From assembly GCA_001023575.1 (NCBI GenBank), contig CP011489.1, positions 1,487,001 through 1,551,000 of the forward strand: a stretch of DNA of 64,000 bases, written 5' to 3'. Made by a program: the position numbers and the translations under genes. This document shows positions 25,077 to 34,267 of this stretch, one piece after another. The notes below the pieces were generated by a model, which worked only from the letters and a program-made list of their open reading frames with translations, had not been told where the DNA came from and did not search any database. This DNA is from Actinobacteria bacterium IMCC26256. Its GTDB lineage: Bacteria > Actinomycetota > Acidimicrobiia > IMCC26256. Position 1 is the first letter of the stretch; each line of letters starts with the position of its first letter.

Positions 25077-27335
25077 CTAAATAGCGAGAATCTCAACGAC
25101 TTCGGTGTAAACCGGCATCCCGGACTCCCGAGCCCCATCACCCGCAGCGAATAAGACATTGCCCTCGGGGAAGAAGACCTGGGCATTCCCAGCGCGCATT
25201 ACCGACTCCCTTAGGTTCCCGACCATTCGACCGTGGCGTGAGCGCACCTCAACTTGGTCACCATCGGCTAAACCGAGCATCTCAATATCGGAGGCCGCCA
25301 ACAGCACAGAGCCTCGAGTGGCGCCGGTTAGAGCGTCCTTATCCTTAAAGATCATCGAGTTGAACTGCTTGCCTCGACGCGTAGAGAGTAAAAACTTTCC
25401 CTCTGGAGGCAGCACTATCGATGGAGTCACGGGAGTGAACTTCGCCCGCCCGCCCGGCGTTGGGAAGACCCCGTCTGCAGCGAGCATCGGCCCGCCCCAC
25501 TGCACTGAGTCGCCGAGGTTCTCGAGATTCTCAATCCCTGCATACAACGGAACAACGCGCGCTATCTCGTCCCTGACCGACTGTGCATCTGGGAAATCCA
25601 TTAGGTGAGCGCGCGACGGATCAATTCTCTGCGCGAGGTCTCTAAAAATCATCCACTCGGTTCGGGCCTCTCCGATGCGCGGACCTCGCACCTCTGGGCC
25701 ATACACAATGCGTCGCTCGGTAGTGGTCTCCGTACCTCCACCCGGCTGCTCGTAGCGCGTACATGCAGGCAGGAGCAGTACCTCTTCGCCCGGCTCAACA
25801 AGCATCTGAGTAGTAATAATTATGTCCTGATGCACTCGAAGCGGCACTTGCTCAAGAGCATGGAGTGTCAATACAGGGTCAGGTAAAACATCTAAGAAGT
25901 TTCCGCCGCTCGAGTAGAGGACATCAAGCTGTCCTCGCTGCGCAGCGATCAGCATCTGCTCCGCGCTCAAACCGTCAGTTGGGGAGACAGCAAATCCGTA
26001 GGTCTCCGATAGCGCAGCAGCGGATGCTTGGGAGATCGCCACACCACCAGGAAACGCTGTTGCGTAGGCCCCCATCTCGGCCCCACCCTGCACGCCTGAG
26101 TGGCCTCGAATAGGCATGAGCCCAGATCCAGACCGCCCCACGTTTCCACGAGCTAACGCAAGATTTACAATCGACTCAACATTCTCAACACCGTGTTTGT
26201 GTTGAGTAATCCCCATCGACCAGACCAGCACGGCGCTCGCAGCATCCGAGTAATAACTCGCGAATCTCTCCATCTCGGCACGGCTTGCCCCGGATGCCTC
26301 GACTAGATCATCGAATGACTGATTCTCTAGTTCGGCAAGCAGCTCGGCGAAACCTTCGGTGTGCTCACGTACAAAATCGCGATCAATTCCACCGTTGGCA
26401 AGCAGTACCTTGAGGACTCCATTAATAAATGCACCATCTCCGCCGGTATGAACCTCAAAGAAATCATCAGCGATCTTCGTACCGAATGCAGCGCTCTCAA
26501 GATTGCTTGGAACCCAGTAGTGCTCTAGCCCCGGCTCGCGAAACGGATTTACAACGAGCACCTTTGCTCCGCGCCTGCGGGCTAAGTAGAGGTATTTCAT
26601 GAAGACTGGCTGAGCATTAGCGACATTCGCTCCAAAGAGCACAATGAGCTTGCTGTTGATGACATCTGTGTACGAACACGTAGTAGCCCCAAGACCGATC
26701 GTGGCTTTTAGCGCAACCGTCGAGGGTGCATGACAGACGCGCGCAGCATTATCAACATTGTTAGTACCCACAAAGCGCATAAATTTCTGCGCTACGTAAT
26801 AGACCTCGTTTGTAATTCCACGCGCTGTTAAATAGAGCGCCGATCGGGACGGAGGGGCCGATCGCATGCGGTCCGCAACTAGATCGAGCGCCTCATCCCA
26901 AGTGATTCGAGTGAATCCGTCCTCCCCGCGGCGCCTAAGCATCGGGTAAGGAAGTCGCCCCAGGTTTCGCAACTCAGCGCCATCAAGTTTGCGCAGAGCA
27001 GGAACATCTGCGAGCAGCTTTGGATCAAGCGCCCGCATCGTGTTGATCTGAAGAAGCTCTAGACGTGTTGTGCAGAGGTGCACACCCTCAATCGTCCAGT
27101 CATGAAACCCTGCAACACCGAGAGCACATCCGTCGCATACTCCTTTAGAGAGCAGCCGCCAAGCGTAGGGAAGATTTCGACGATGGCTCCAGAAGATGCG
27201 CGCCATGTCACTAAAGTGCTTTGGCTTCTGCCTCCCCACTCCATTAGGAGCAAAGCCAACCCAGAGACTGCTCCGAAGGCCTCTCCCCGTGCGTATTTTG
27301 GCGGAGCCGCTCCAGGCCATCTCAGAGCCCCCCAA
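25077..27335 (-). CDS. FdhF/YdeP-family molybdopterin oxidoreductase
   Basis: 752 residues. The N-terminal GVCDGCALGV and CTTRL are the only clustered cysteines, not the full CxxCxxxC of classical formate dehydrogenase, which is typical of the YdeP/FdhF-like group. Molybdopterin domains follow: RITWDEALDLVADRM, GTNNVDNAARVCHAPS, GANVANAQPVFMKYL, and the C-terminal beta-barrel domain (FLLSTRRGKQFNSMIF). FdhD, the sulfur carrier for such enzymes, is encoded immediately upstream, overlapping by 14 bp. Substrate unknown; formate is only one possibility. No iron-sulfur partner subunit is adjacent. Confidence 0.88.
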   Translation of the reverse strand: MGGSEMAWSGSAKIRTGRGLRSSLWVGFAPNGVGRQKPKHFSDMARIFWSHRRNLPYAWRLLSKGVCDGCALGVAGFHDWTIEGVHLCTTRLELLQINTMRALDPKLLADVPALRKLDGAELRNLGRLPYPMLRRRGEDGFTRITWDEALDLVADRMRSAPPSRSALYLTARGITNEVYYVAQKFMRFVGTNNVDNAARVCHAPSTVALKATIGLGATTCSYTDVINSKLIVLFGANVANAQPVFMKYLYLARRRGAKVLVVNPFREPGLEHYWVPSNLESAAFGTKIADDFFEVHTGGDGAFINGVLKVLLANGGIDRDFVREHTEGFAELLAELENQSFDDLVEASGASRAEMERFASYYSDAASAVLVWSMGITQHKHGVENVESIVNLALARGNVGRSGSGLMPIRGHSGVQGGAEMGAYATAFPGGVAISQASAAALSETYGFAVSPTDGLSAEQMLIAAQRGQLDVLYSSGGNFLDVLPDPVLTLHALEQVPLRVHQDIIITTQMLVEPGEEVLLLPACTRYEQPGGGTETTTERRIVYGPEVRGPRIGEARTEWMIFRDLAQRIDPSRAHLMDFPDAQSVRDEIARVVPLYAGIENLENLGDSVQWGGPMLAADGVFPTPGGRAKFTPVTPSIVLPPEGKFLLSTRRGKQFNSMIFKDKDALTGATRGSVLLAASDIEMLGLADGDQVEVRSRHGRMVGNLRESVMRAGNAQVFFPEGNVLFAAGDGARESGMPVYTEVVEILAI

Positions 27336-28152
27336 CTATTCGCTCGGCCCCGGCGTATACCGTCGCGCGTTCGTCGCGGACAAACCCAATAAGGGTCTGC
27401 CCCATCTCGCGCGCCACCTCAACCGCAAGGCTCGTCGGCGCTGATATGGCGACCACGACAGGTATCCCAGCGACAGCGGCTTTCTGCATAATCTCGAAAC
27501 TTACTCGCCCACTGACGGCGAGAATTGATGGCAAGGAGATAGATGCGTCAAGAATCCGCTCGCCTATGACTTTGTCGACAGCGTTGTGTCGACCAACATC
27601 TTCTCTACTCACGAGCAGTTCGCCATCAGCACTAAATAAGGCTGCAGCGTGTAGTGCACCAGTCTCATCAAATATGGGCTGGGCGCCACGTAGAAGTGCC
27701 GGAAGAGAAAGCACGGTCGCCGCAGTAATAGTTGGACCATCAGCGAGGCGATCTGCTGAGACGACCACGTCCTCTAGCGCTGCTTTGCCGCAGATCCCGC
27801 AACTAGAGGATGAGAGGAACACCCGCTCCCGCTGCGGTGGAACGAAATCTAGACGGGTACGAACAGTAACGATGTTGTACTGCTGCTCCTCGCTACCCTC
27901 GGTGCAGTAGGCCACGCTCTCGAGGCCCCCAGAAGATGCAAGCAGACCTTCAGAGGAGAGAAAACCAACGGCTAAAGCGAAGTCGTTCCCTGGGGTACGC
28001 ATCGTTATCGCTACTGCTTGCCCTACCTGGCCGGGTCCGTGAGCACGAATCTCTAGTGGCTCCTCGATCACTAATCGATCACGGGTCTCTCGTAACTCGC
28101 CGTTCTCAATGACAGTGACCAGGGCTGGTGCGACGATGCGCCGAGATGTCAT
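27322..28152 (-). CDS. fdhD: FdhD sulfurtransferase for molybdoenzyme maturation
   Basis: 276 residues. FdhD carries sulfur to the Mo-bis-MGD cofactor of formate-dehydrogenase-like enzymes. Seen: EEPLEIRAHG at the N-terminus, NDFALAVGFLSSEGLL, and the active loop SSSCGICGKAALEDV with Cys118 and Cys121, then VGRHNAVDKVIG. It lies between mobA (4-bp overlap upstream) and its likely client (14-bp overlap downstream), a compact operon for one enzyme. Confidence 0.95.
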   Translation of the reverse strand: MTSRRIVAPALVTVIENGELRETRDRLVIEEPLEIRAHGPGQVGQAVAITMRTPGNDFALAVGFLSSEGLLASSGGLESVAYCTEGSEEQQYNIVTVRTRLDFVPPQRERVFLSSSSCGICGKAALEDVVVSADRLADGPTITAATVLSLPALLRGAQPIFDETGALHAAALFSADGELLVSREDVGRHNAVDKVIGERILDASISLPSILAVSGRVSFEIMQKAAVAGIPVVVAISAPTSLAVEVAREMGQTLIGFVRDERATVYAGAERIVGGL

Positions 28153-28721
28153 GAGCGGGGTCCTCGGTCTCGGTACGCCTGCAGGTCCTCGGGCGTGTCG
28201 AGATCGTTAAACGCGAACTTCTCAGAAGAGCGTCCCCACTCTGCTTCATTGAGTATCTCAAAAACGCAGTTATCCAGAAGCGACCTCATGGATCTCCCGC
28301 CGCTCTCCCACACCGCCGGAGCCAGGCCTCGAGCCTCAGCGCTATATCTCGCGCAGAGAGTCTGGAGCTCCCCATCTGCAAACGGGACAACCGATTGCTC
28401 GCTCTGGTGATTCACAAGTGCTCCTATTAGGCCCTCACCGATCCCGGGCATATCGCAGGCCATAAGAATGAGCGGAGTCCCTTCATCAAGCATTGCACTA
28501 CCCGCAATAAACGCAGCAAGCGGACCAGCGCCGGGCTGATCCTCGAGTGCGCACTCAAGGTCTGTGTAACCGGGCCCAACCTCTATCACCCGTGAGCAGC
28601 AGCGCTTAAGTAATTCTGCAGTCCTCTGTGCGATTACTACTCCATCGATCTCAATCAATGCTTTAGGGCTACCCATACGACTACTCGCGCCGCCGGTTAA
28701 GAGGAGCGCTGGAATCGACAC
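28149..28721 (-). CDS. mobA: Molybdenum cofactor guanylyltransferase
   Basis: 190 residues from GTG 28721. MobA joins GMP to molybdopterin to give MGD, used by DMSO-reductase-family enzymes such as the one two genes downstream. The nucleotide site LLTGGASSRMGSPKALIEID, the metal Asp in LILMACDMPGIG and the closing FNDLDTPEDLQAY fit this family. First gene of a mobA-fdhD-fdhF-like operon. No other molybdopterin synthesis genes are in the window. Confidence 0.92.
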   Translation of the reverse strand: MSIPALLLTGGASSRMGSPKALIEIDGVVIAQRTAELLKRCCSRVIEVGPGYTDLECALEDQPGAGPLAAFIAGSAMLDEGTPLILMACDMPGIGEGLIGALVNHQSEQSVVPFADGELQTLCARYSAEARGLAPAVWESGGRSMRSLLDNCVFEILNEAEWGRSSEKFAFNDLDTPEDLQAYRDRGPRS

Positions 28722-28752
28722 ACTCCGAGGTTAGTGGAGAAATGACTCCGGT

Positions 28753-29190
28753 TTAAGCCTGTGGAGCGTGCAGGAGGTAACTAGCGACTTCCCACCTGCC
28801 CATGCGACGAGCCATTCTCACTTCGTTATGTATCTGCCCAATCGAAGAGCTAGGAGCATCCATTGCCTGCAGCAGAGTCAGAGAAGTAACAGCAACCGCT
28901 ACTTCTCCGGATACTGCAACCTCATCTACTTTCGCCTCTGAGACAAGATTGGTCGGGTGTAAGCCTTGCGCGTAAACGGTCTTCTTATCTGCTACAAACT
29001 CGCGCTTGGTTCGTCCGTCTCGCATAGCGGGTCCGGAGAGTGCCCAAATCGTAGCGAAGTCGAGTCGATCCCAAGCGAGTTCATATGCAATCGCAAGATC
29101 CGATGGAGACGGCCCCGGCTCTAAAGCAAGGATAAGTATCATCGAAGCAATAAGAGACGCAATTAGCAGGACGACAACCAGCTCGGTCAT
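28753..29190 (-). CDS. Hypothetical single-pass membrane protein
   Basis: 145 residues: membrane helix at about 3-22, then a soluble region with alternating helices and strands (AIAYELAWDRLDFATIWALS, then EVAVSGEVAVAVTSLTL), which recalls the NTF2-like/SnoaL or DUF4878 folds, but no motif proves it. It overlaps the phhB start by 4 bp and the pair lies downstream of the secreted subtilase on the same strand. Confidence 0.72.
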   Translation of the reverse strand: MTELVVVLLIASLIASMILILALEPGPSPSDLAIAYELAWDRLDFATIWALSGPAMRDGRTKREFVADKKTVYAQGLHPTNLVSEAKVDEVAVSGEVAVAVTSLTLLQAMDAPSSSIGQIHNEVRMARRMGRWEVASYLLHAPQA

Positions 29191-29486
29191 GCAGCGCTCG
29201 CTGCTGCATGGTCAATCAATTTGGCAAGATCAAGATCAAGTACTGAGATTCCGCCAGCGTCATGAGTAGTGAGCGTGACACTTACATTGCGCCAGCGCAG
29301 ATCGATATCGGGGTGGTGGTCCGCTGCCTCTGCAAGAAAACCAATACGGACGATTAGAGAGACCGCATCTGCGAAGGATTTAGTCTCGATGGTGCGTCGC
29401 AGAAACAACCCGTCCCTGTTCCACTCGGGGAGGAGCGCAACTCCTTCTGCTATCTCGGCTTCGGTTAGTGCAATCGGTCTCGGCAT
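29187..29486 (-). CDS. 4a-hydroxytetrahydrobiopterin dehydratase
   Basis: About 99 residues from ATG 29486, which has GGGG close upstream; an in-frame start at 29522 adds 12. AEAADHHPDIDLRW has the paired histidines that dehydrate the carbinolamine, and SVTLTTHDAGG the third conserved His. Known role: recycles pterin after aromatic amino acid hydroxylation; in bacteria lacking those enzymes it can serve molybdopterin metabolism. No hydroxylase is seen here; the nearby Mo genes make the second role worth noting, as inference. Confidence 0.9.
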   Translation of the reverse strand: MPRPIALTEAEIAEGVALLPEWNRDGLFLRRTIETKSFADAVSLIVRIGFLAEAADHHPDIDLRWRNVSVTLTTHDAGGISVLDLDLAKLIDHAAASAA

Positions 29487-29523
29487 ATCCCCATTCTCTG
29501 CCCAACGCGCGTCGCGCGCCAAC

Positions 29524-29549
29524 TATGGGATAAAGGTATGGGGTAAAGG
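29524..29549. repeat. Two tandem 13-bp units between genes
   Basis: TATGGGATAAAGG at 29524 and TATGGGGTAAAGG at 29537 (one difference), just before phhB on the minus strand and just after the subtilase stop. Confidence 0.65.
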
Positions 29550-29578
29550 TATGCAGAGAGGCAGACTCAAACCCAGGA

Positions 29579-32416
29579 TCAGCCGAACCAACCGACTATG
29601 TCCACAATCACATGGACACTGCCAGTGTTGTTATAGAGCGATATCGCACCTGCAGAGCCGATTGGTACAACTACGAGATTAGGGGCCGTCTCTCCCGTGA
29701 ATATATTGAGATTTGAGGCTAAGGGTCGCAGCACCCCGGCAGGTGAAGCAGTTAGAAAAGTAGGGGCATCTGAGCGTGTGGCGGTCAGATTGAATACGAC
29801 GGCTGTCGCCCATGTTGGTACCCCGGCGACCCCTCCAATTGTGAGAGAGCGAGACTCGCCCTGGGTAATCGGTGCGTTGCTGTCACGAGTATCAAGCACA
29901 CGCACAGGTGCCTGAGCAACGAAACTGTCACCTGGATCAGAGCCGTACCACCCGACTACATCTGCGACTACCTCGACATTGCCGGTGAGATTGAATAACT
30001 CAACCTTGCCATCAGCGCTCAACGCAGCGATTACCAAATTTGGGCGTGTTGCCCCCTCAGGCCAGTTAAGGCTTGAGGCTTCAGGGCGCACCTCTCCAGA
30101 TGGCCAAACAGTAAGGAACGAGGGTGCGGTGGAGTCGGTAACAGTGACGTTGATCACTGCAGCCGTTGCTCCGCTAGCAGGGACCCCACCATGCCCAGCA
30201 ACTGTTAGCGAACGCGTCTCACCCGACCCGAGTGGTGCGTCTACTGAGCCGACTGCGCTACGTGTGTCGAGTATTCGAGCTGGAGAAAGAGCGTGGAACT
30301 CACTTCCACCCGCGCGCTGCACCCCACCGTCGTCGTACCAACCGACGACATCGACCACAAGGTCGACTGAACCTACAGCGTTAAAGAAACTAACCGCGCC
30401 ATAAATCCCAAGCGCTGTCTGAGCAAGATTGGAGCGCGTCTGGTTCGGGAGCCAGTTAAGAGTCGAGGCAGTTGGGCGAGAGAATCCGGTGGGTGAGACT
30501 GTTAGAAAGGATGAGGCAGTTCCACCTGTGATCGTTATGTTTGCTGCAACGGCACTCACCCCCGCAGCTGGAATACCTGCAGTACTGAGCATCCCTAGGG
30601 CTCTCGTCTCGCCTTGGCCGATAGCACCGCCCGAAACACGTGTGTCGAGAACCCGCACTGGGGATATTGGGTGGTACCCGCCGGACGGTAGCCAAGTTAA
30701 AGCAAGGGAGACTCTCCCTGCAGCTGCGCCTTTTCCTGCGACCGCTATCAGATACCTCTCCCCTGCAAGCGCTGTGAAGGAGACGGCACTCGATGTACCG
30801 CCAGAAATATTGTCCGACGAAGCAACTTCCGCGAGAGCACTTACCGTTTCGCCTGTGTAGACACCCAATACGGTGTCGATCGATGATCCGATGGTCGCTA
30901 ACCCGAGCGTTCCTGCGCTAGGAGCGGTGAAGAACCACCAAAGTGACCCTGCGCTAGTTACACCTCCGTGGAGAGGCTCGCCCACCTCGCGAGTCGCATT
31001 AACTGTGGAGGCACTGACAGGAGACGACAACGCTGGTGATAGCGGTAGTGCGCGAGCGAATGCATCCAAACCGATCGCTGCCCAGATATCGATTCTAGGC
31101 TTTCCATAGGAGTCGCCGGATGGAACAGAACCTGTGGCAGAGAGGCGCGCTGCAGTCTCGCTGAGGGTGGCGTTTGGATAGGCAACTCGCAGAAGAGCGA
31201 ATGCTCCAACAACATGTGGAGTCGCCATAGACGTACCAGTAGAGCTTGCGTAACCGCCCCCCGGGACAGACGAGATGATCGACTCTCCAGGAGCAAAATA
31301 TGACGTCATGGAGTTGCGATTTGAGAAGGAGGAAACAACATTCGAGTTGCTAACACTCCCTACCCCGTAAACGCCGGTCATGCACGCAGGGAACGCCATG
31401 CTCCCAGAGTTACCGTCGTTACCCGCAGCCGCAACAGTTGCAATGCCGACCGATCGAAGACGATTGACCGCTGCCATGTACCCAGAGTTCGTGGCGTCGG
31501 AGTCACACGTTGCTCGGTCCGAGTAAAGCGAGAACCCGAGGCTCAGATTTGCAGCAGCGATAGTGAAGTTTTCACGCTGCGCGTATACCCAATCGAGTCC
31601 TGCCATCTGATCAGAGGTCCACGAGACAATTGATCCGTTGTAGGAAGAGAAAATCTGCACAGCTAGTAATGTCGCAGACGGCGCAACGCCTTTCCTGGAA
31701 GCAGAATCACCGGCTGCAATACCAGCGACATGGGTTCCGTGGGAGCATTGGTTGGCGAACGTGCACGGTGAACCTGAACCAGCTCCATACATGACTGTCG
31801 AGTTATTAGGGCAGTTACCACCGCGCGAAAAACACGCCTCCCCGACGACTTTGCCCGCAAGCATTGGGTGCGCTCCATCAACACCAGTATCAAGAATTGC
31901 AACCGTTGCACCGCGCCCCACTGCCCCTGCATCACGAGAGGCAACACCGCCAATAGAGGGCACAGAATTAAGTAGGTCAGAGGTTGCCGGACGGTCGAGC
32001 GTTACTCCGACGACACTATTGCTCGAGCGGAGTTGCTTTAGGCCGTCTACTCCAAGGGTCAAAGCGAGCGCTGGAATCGATGTATATCTTCGCTCAACAT
32101 CAGCGCTACTCCCCTCCAGGCTCTGGAGAACCTCGCCTTGCGCGTCATGGATCGTCGGATTCGCTTCGCTGGTTGCTACGCGCACGATGACCGGCACCGA
32201 CCCATCTCGTTGCGCACGGCGTTCGAGCGTGTCGAGCTGACTCGAGACTCGAGCCTCGAGAGCCGCGCTCGGAGCGGCCGCAGATGTACTCGCAAAACTT
32301 GCAGTAGCGAAGATTGGAGTTACACAGGTAAAGGCAATAAGCGCGCCGAGAACCGAGGCAGCAATAACCGGTAGCCGATGAGCAGTAATGCCCATCAGTG
32401 GTCTCACTCGATTCAT
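29579..32416 (-). CDS. Secreted subtilisin-like protease with three C-terminal beta repeats
   Basis: About 945 residues from ATG 32416 (GGAG ten bases upstream). A signal peptide ends near residue 45 (FATASFASTSAAA), then an inhibitor-I9-like propeptide, then the S8 domain: Asp176 (VAILDTGVDG), His226 (CSHGTHVAG), Asn333 (AAAGNDGN) and Ser396 (TGTSMATPHVVG). From about 580 there are three ~120-residue repeats, each opening with RVLDTR and closing with VVDVVGWY, a surface module common in actinobacteria, likely for cell-wall or polymer binding. It is a stand-alone gene; the upstream region has two sets of 15-bp tandem repeats. Confidence 0.95.
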   Translation of the reverse strand: MNRVRPLMGITAHRLPVIAASVLGALIAFTCVTPIFATASFASTSAAAPSAALEARVSSQLDTLERRAQRDGSVPVIVRVATSEANPTIHDAQGEVLQSLEGSSADVERRYTSIPALALTLGVDGLKQLRSSNSVVGVTLDRPATSDLLNSVPSIGGVASRDAGAVGRGATVAILDTGVDGAHPMLAGKVVGEACFSRGGNCPNNSTVMYGAGSGSPCTFANQCSHGTHVAGIAAGDSASRKGVAPSATLLAVQIFSSYNGSIVSWTSDQMAGLDWVYAQRENFTIAAANLSLGFSLYSDRATCDSDATNSGYMAAVNRLRSVGIATVAAAGNDGNSGSMAFPACMTGVYGVGSVSNSNVVSSFSNRNSMTSYFAPGESIISSVPGGGYASSTGTSMATPHVVGAFALLRVAYPNATLSETAARLSATGSVPSGDSYGKPRIDIWAAIGLDAFARALPLSPALSSPVSASTVNATREVGEPLHGGVTSAGSLWWFFTAPSAGTLGLATIGSSIDTVLGVYTGETVSALAEVASSDNISGGTSSAVSFTALAGERYLIAVAGKGAAAGRVSLALTWLPSGGYHPISPVRVLDTRVSGGAIGQGETRALGMLSTAGIPAAGVSAVAANITITGGTASSFLTVSPTGFSRPTASTLNWLPNQTRSNLAQTALGIYGAVSFFNAVGSVDLVVDVVGWYDDGGVQRAGGSEFHALSPARILDTRSAVGSVDAPLGSGETRSLTVAGHGGVPASGATAAVINVTVTDSTAPSFLTVWPSGEVRPEASSLNWPEGATRPNLVIAALSADGKVELFNLTGNVEVVADVVGWYGSDPGDSFVAQAPVRVLDTRDSNAPITQGESRSLTIGGVAGVPTWATAVVFNLTATRSDAPTFLTASPAGVLRPLASNLNIFTGETAPNLVVVPIGSAGAISLYNNTGSVHVIVDIVGWFG

Positions 32417-32475
32417 TTTCAAATCACTCCGAGCTTTGTGACGGTGCGCTCATTTCGGGTTTCGCTAACTGCGCT

Positions 32476-32550
32476 GTTGGTATAGGTGGGGCTGGTATTA
32501 GCGGGGTAGGTATAAATGCGGTTGGTATAGGTGCGGTTGTTTTAAGTGCG
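32476..32550. repeat. Five tandem 15-bp units upstream of the subtilase
   Basis: GTTGGTATAGGTGGG and four related 15-mers in perfect register (32476, 32491, 32506, 32521, 32536); the first and fourth differ by one base. The frame read on the plus strand gives a Val-Gly-Ile-rich ORF that is a by-product. The region 32423-32843 holds no gene. Confidence 0.85.
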
Positions 32551-32664
32551 GAGGCTCTCGGCAAATCATTGCTGGGGTTATCGGCCCTCGAACCGATCTA
32601 CTGAACCCTCAATCTGGGCTTTCTGGGCCATCTGCCCCATCGAGACCTGCACCGACTCAATACG

Positions 32665-32709
32665 CCCATGGCAGATCAGCCCATTCCCGATACGCCCATT
32701 CCCGATGCG
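32665..32709. repeat. Three 15-bp units, last two nearly identical
   Basis: CCCATGGCAGATCAG (degenerate), CCCATTCCCGATACG and CCCATTCCCGATGCG in tandem, in the same gene-free region as the other 15-bp array, 115 bp further from the subtilase. Confidence 0.75.
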
Positions 32710-32843
32710 CACAATTTGTTGCTGGCCGACCTAAGGACGATGCCCATGCACCCAGCGGAGCAGCAATTCTCTGAGCCTCCTGCGATTACCTACGAAGAGA
32801 ATTCACCATAGAGCGAGCCAGAGGGCGGTTGCGAAGAAAATGA

Positions 32844-32888
32844 GTGGGGCCGGAAGGGATCGAACCTTCGACCGAGGGATTATGAGTC
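32844..32888. repeat. Distal attachment repeat (tRNA 3' half remnant)
   Basis: 45 bp identical to 35427-35471; sequence then diverges at once on both sides. It encodes only the T arm, variable loop and anticodon arm half, so it is not a tRNA gene. Confidence 0.88.
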
Positions 32889-33174
32889 GGTCGAGGTCTG
32901 TCTGCACGGTGTGTTTGCGCACGTTCGGCCGTGAACTGCTGATCGAAGGGAATGACGAGCCAACCAATGCATCCCACCGGCGATTCGAGGCAGTATTGCC
33001 GAGAGACTTGGGCCGACGATCGAGGCTGGAGCGCACGTCATGTGGCTTTCACTCGAGAGCCTCGGCGCACGGTTCAGCCGACATAGCTCGGACAGATATG
33101 CATTATCATTGACGATTAATCCCCTGCGGCCTAGTGTTGTACCGCGAGAACAATCGAAATGCGGGGCAGCGAGC

Positions 33175-33690
33175 ATGGGTAAACGAGGTGCAGTTTTACG
33201 AGGGGGCGCTCTTCTGGGCGGCGTGGCCGTCGGAGCAGTCATATTAACGCCGGCGTCGGCGTTCGCCGCCTCCCAGGTTGCGAACAACTTCGCTAGTCCT
33301 TCGCCTTTAAATCCCGGCTATCTGCAGTTAACCTTCTGGCAGGACGCCGCGCACCCTGAGGCAGGACGTAATGTCGAGCGCCGCGGCTGGTGGAATATAC
33401 GCGTCGATCGCTACTTCGGCATACCAGGTACAAACTCCTGTAACTACCAGGCTCGAATTGACCGGTACTCAAACGGTGTATTTCAAACGCATAATGACAG
33501 CTCGTTCAATGGCGGCTGTAGCTCGAATTCGAACCCTGTTGGGATCTACTTTACCTTCCCAGGATATGGGGATTCGCCTTCGAACCACAATCACTATGAC
33601 GCGCACACTACGGACTTCTGGATTTATTGGAAGGACGGCTATACAACTAATGGAGATTTCCAGAAAGGGATCAACCATAATAACTTCTAA
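33175..33690 (+). CDS. Secreted protein of the island, family unknown
   Basis: 171 residues from ATG 33175; the frame is open from 33040, but this ATG starts a clear signal peptide (MGKRGAVLRGG, then GVAVGAVILTP, cleavage near ASAFAA). The mature part is ~140 residues, strongly rich in Asn, Tyr, Trp, Gly and Ser (RRGWWNIRVDRYFG, SNHNHYDAHTTDFWIYW), with two cysteines that may pair. I do not recognise it. It is the first gene of the island, and the next gene overlaps its 3' end by about 40 bp. Confidence 0.72.
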   Translation: MGKRGAVLRGGALLGGVAVGAVILTPASAFAASQVANNFASPSPLNPGYLQLTFWQDAAHPEAGRNVERRGWWNIRVDRYFGIPGTNSCNYQARIDRYSNGVFQTHNDSSFNGGCSSNSNPVGIYFTFPGYGDSPSNHNHYDAHTTDFWIYWKDGYTTNGDFQKGINHNNF

Positions 33691-34222
33691 ACGTGCTTTC
33701 AGGAAGTCAGCGTACATCGTTCTGGCGTTAAGTGCCGTAGTCGCGGCGGTTAGTGTCTGGGGGGGAATCGGTGCACCGATTCAGACCGTCGACGCTCAAA
33801 CCGCTTCGCGAACAATCCCAACAGAGGCGGCAAAGTTGGGGGCTCGGCTGCCTGCAAATAACGTGCAGCGATCGGCCTTAAAGGATGGGACCGTCACTGT
33901 CGACGAAGTGCACAAGGCGACCATCGATACCAACTTGTGCATTCAAGCACGAGCCAAGGCCCTCGGTTACTCGGTCACGATCGGCGACCTCTATTTCGAT
34001 TCGTCGGGGACCCCACAGCAGAGTTTGGGGATCGCACCGGCAGCAGACTTCAAGCCCACCAAAGACTCGGAGGAGCAGCTCGATCGGTCCTCCGATGCGT
34101 GCCGAGCAGAGATCCTGATTGTGGTTCAGGTTGCCTGGTCGGGAAACTCGCTTTTCGACTCTGAAGGCCGCAACGCGGTCGCTGAGTTTCTTTCTGCCCA
34201 CGGCGTGCCGCTTGCACCTTGA
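33650..34222 (+). CDS. Membrane-anchored extracytoplasmic protein of the island
   Basis: About 190 residues from ATG 33650, the last likely start before the membrane segment; the open frame goes back to 33371 but that part shadows the upstream gene. A helix at about 23-40 (IVLALSAVVAAVSVW) is followed by a soluble outer part with two cysteines (TNLCIQARA, SDACRAEIL). No domain recognised. It overlaps the secreted-protein gene and precedes the GNAT-ACP gene by 45 bp, so the three are probably one transcript. Confidence 0.6.
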   Translation: MEISRKGSTIITSKRAFRKSAYIVLALSAVVAAVSVWGGIGAPIQTVDAQTASRTIPTEAAKLGARLPANNVQRSALKDGTVTVDEVHKATIDTNLCIQARAKALGYSVTIGDLYFDSSGTPQQSLGIAPAADFKPTKDSEEQLDRSSDACRAEILIVVQVAWSGNSLFDSEGRNAVAEFLSAHGVPLAP

Positions 34223-34267
34223 ATGCCAGTCACGACAACCTCATCTCATGATTTCGCCGATTTCTGA

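Noticed and set aside
32398-32604. Plus-strand ORF rich in Val-Gly-Ile
   Set aside because: It is only the translation of the 15-bp tandem array and antisense to the start of the subtilase; no ribosome site.
32844-32888. Possible tRNA gene
   Set aside because: Only the 3' half is present; D arm and acceptor 5' strand are absent.
32840-33112. ORF starting in the tRNA half repeat
   Set aside because: Its N-terminal part is the reverse reading of a tRNA and the rest has no coding features; better read as attachment site plus spacer.
33040-33174. N-terminal extension of the secreted island protein
   Set aside because: The signal peptide begins at ATG 33175; an upstream start would bury it.
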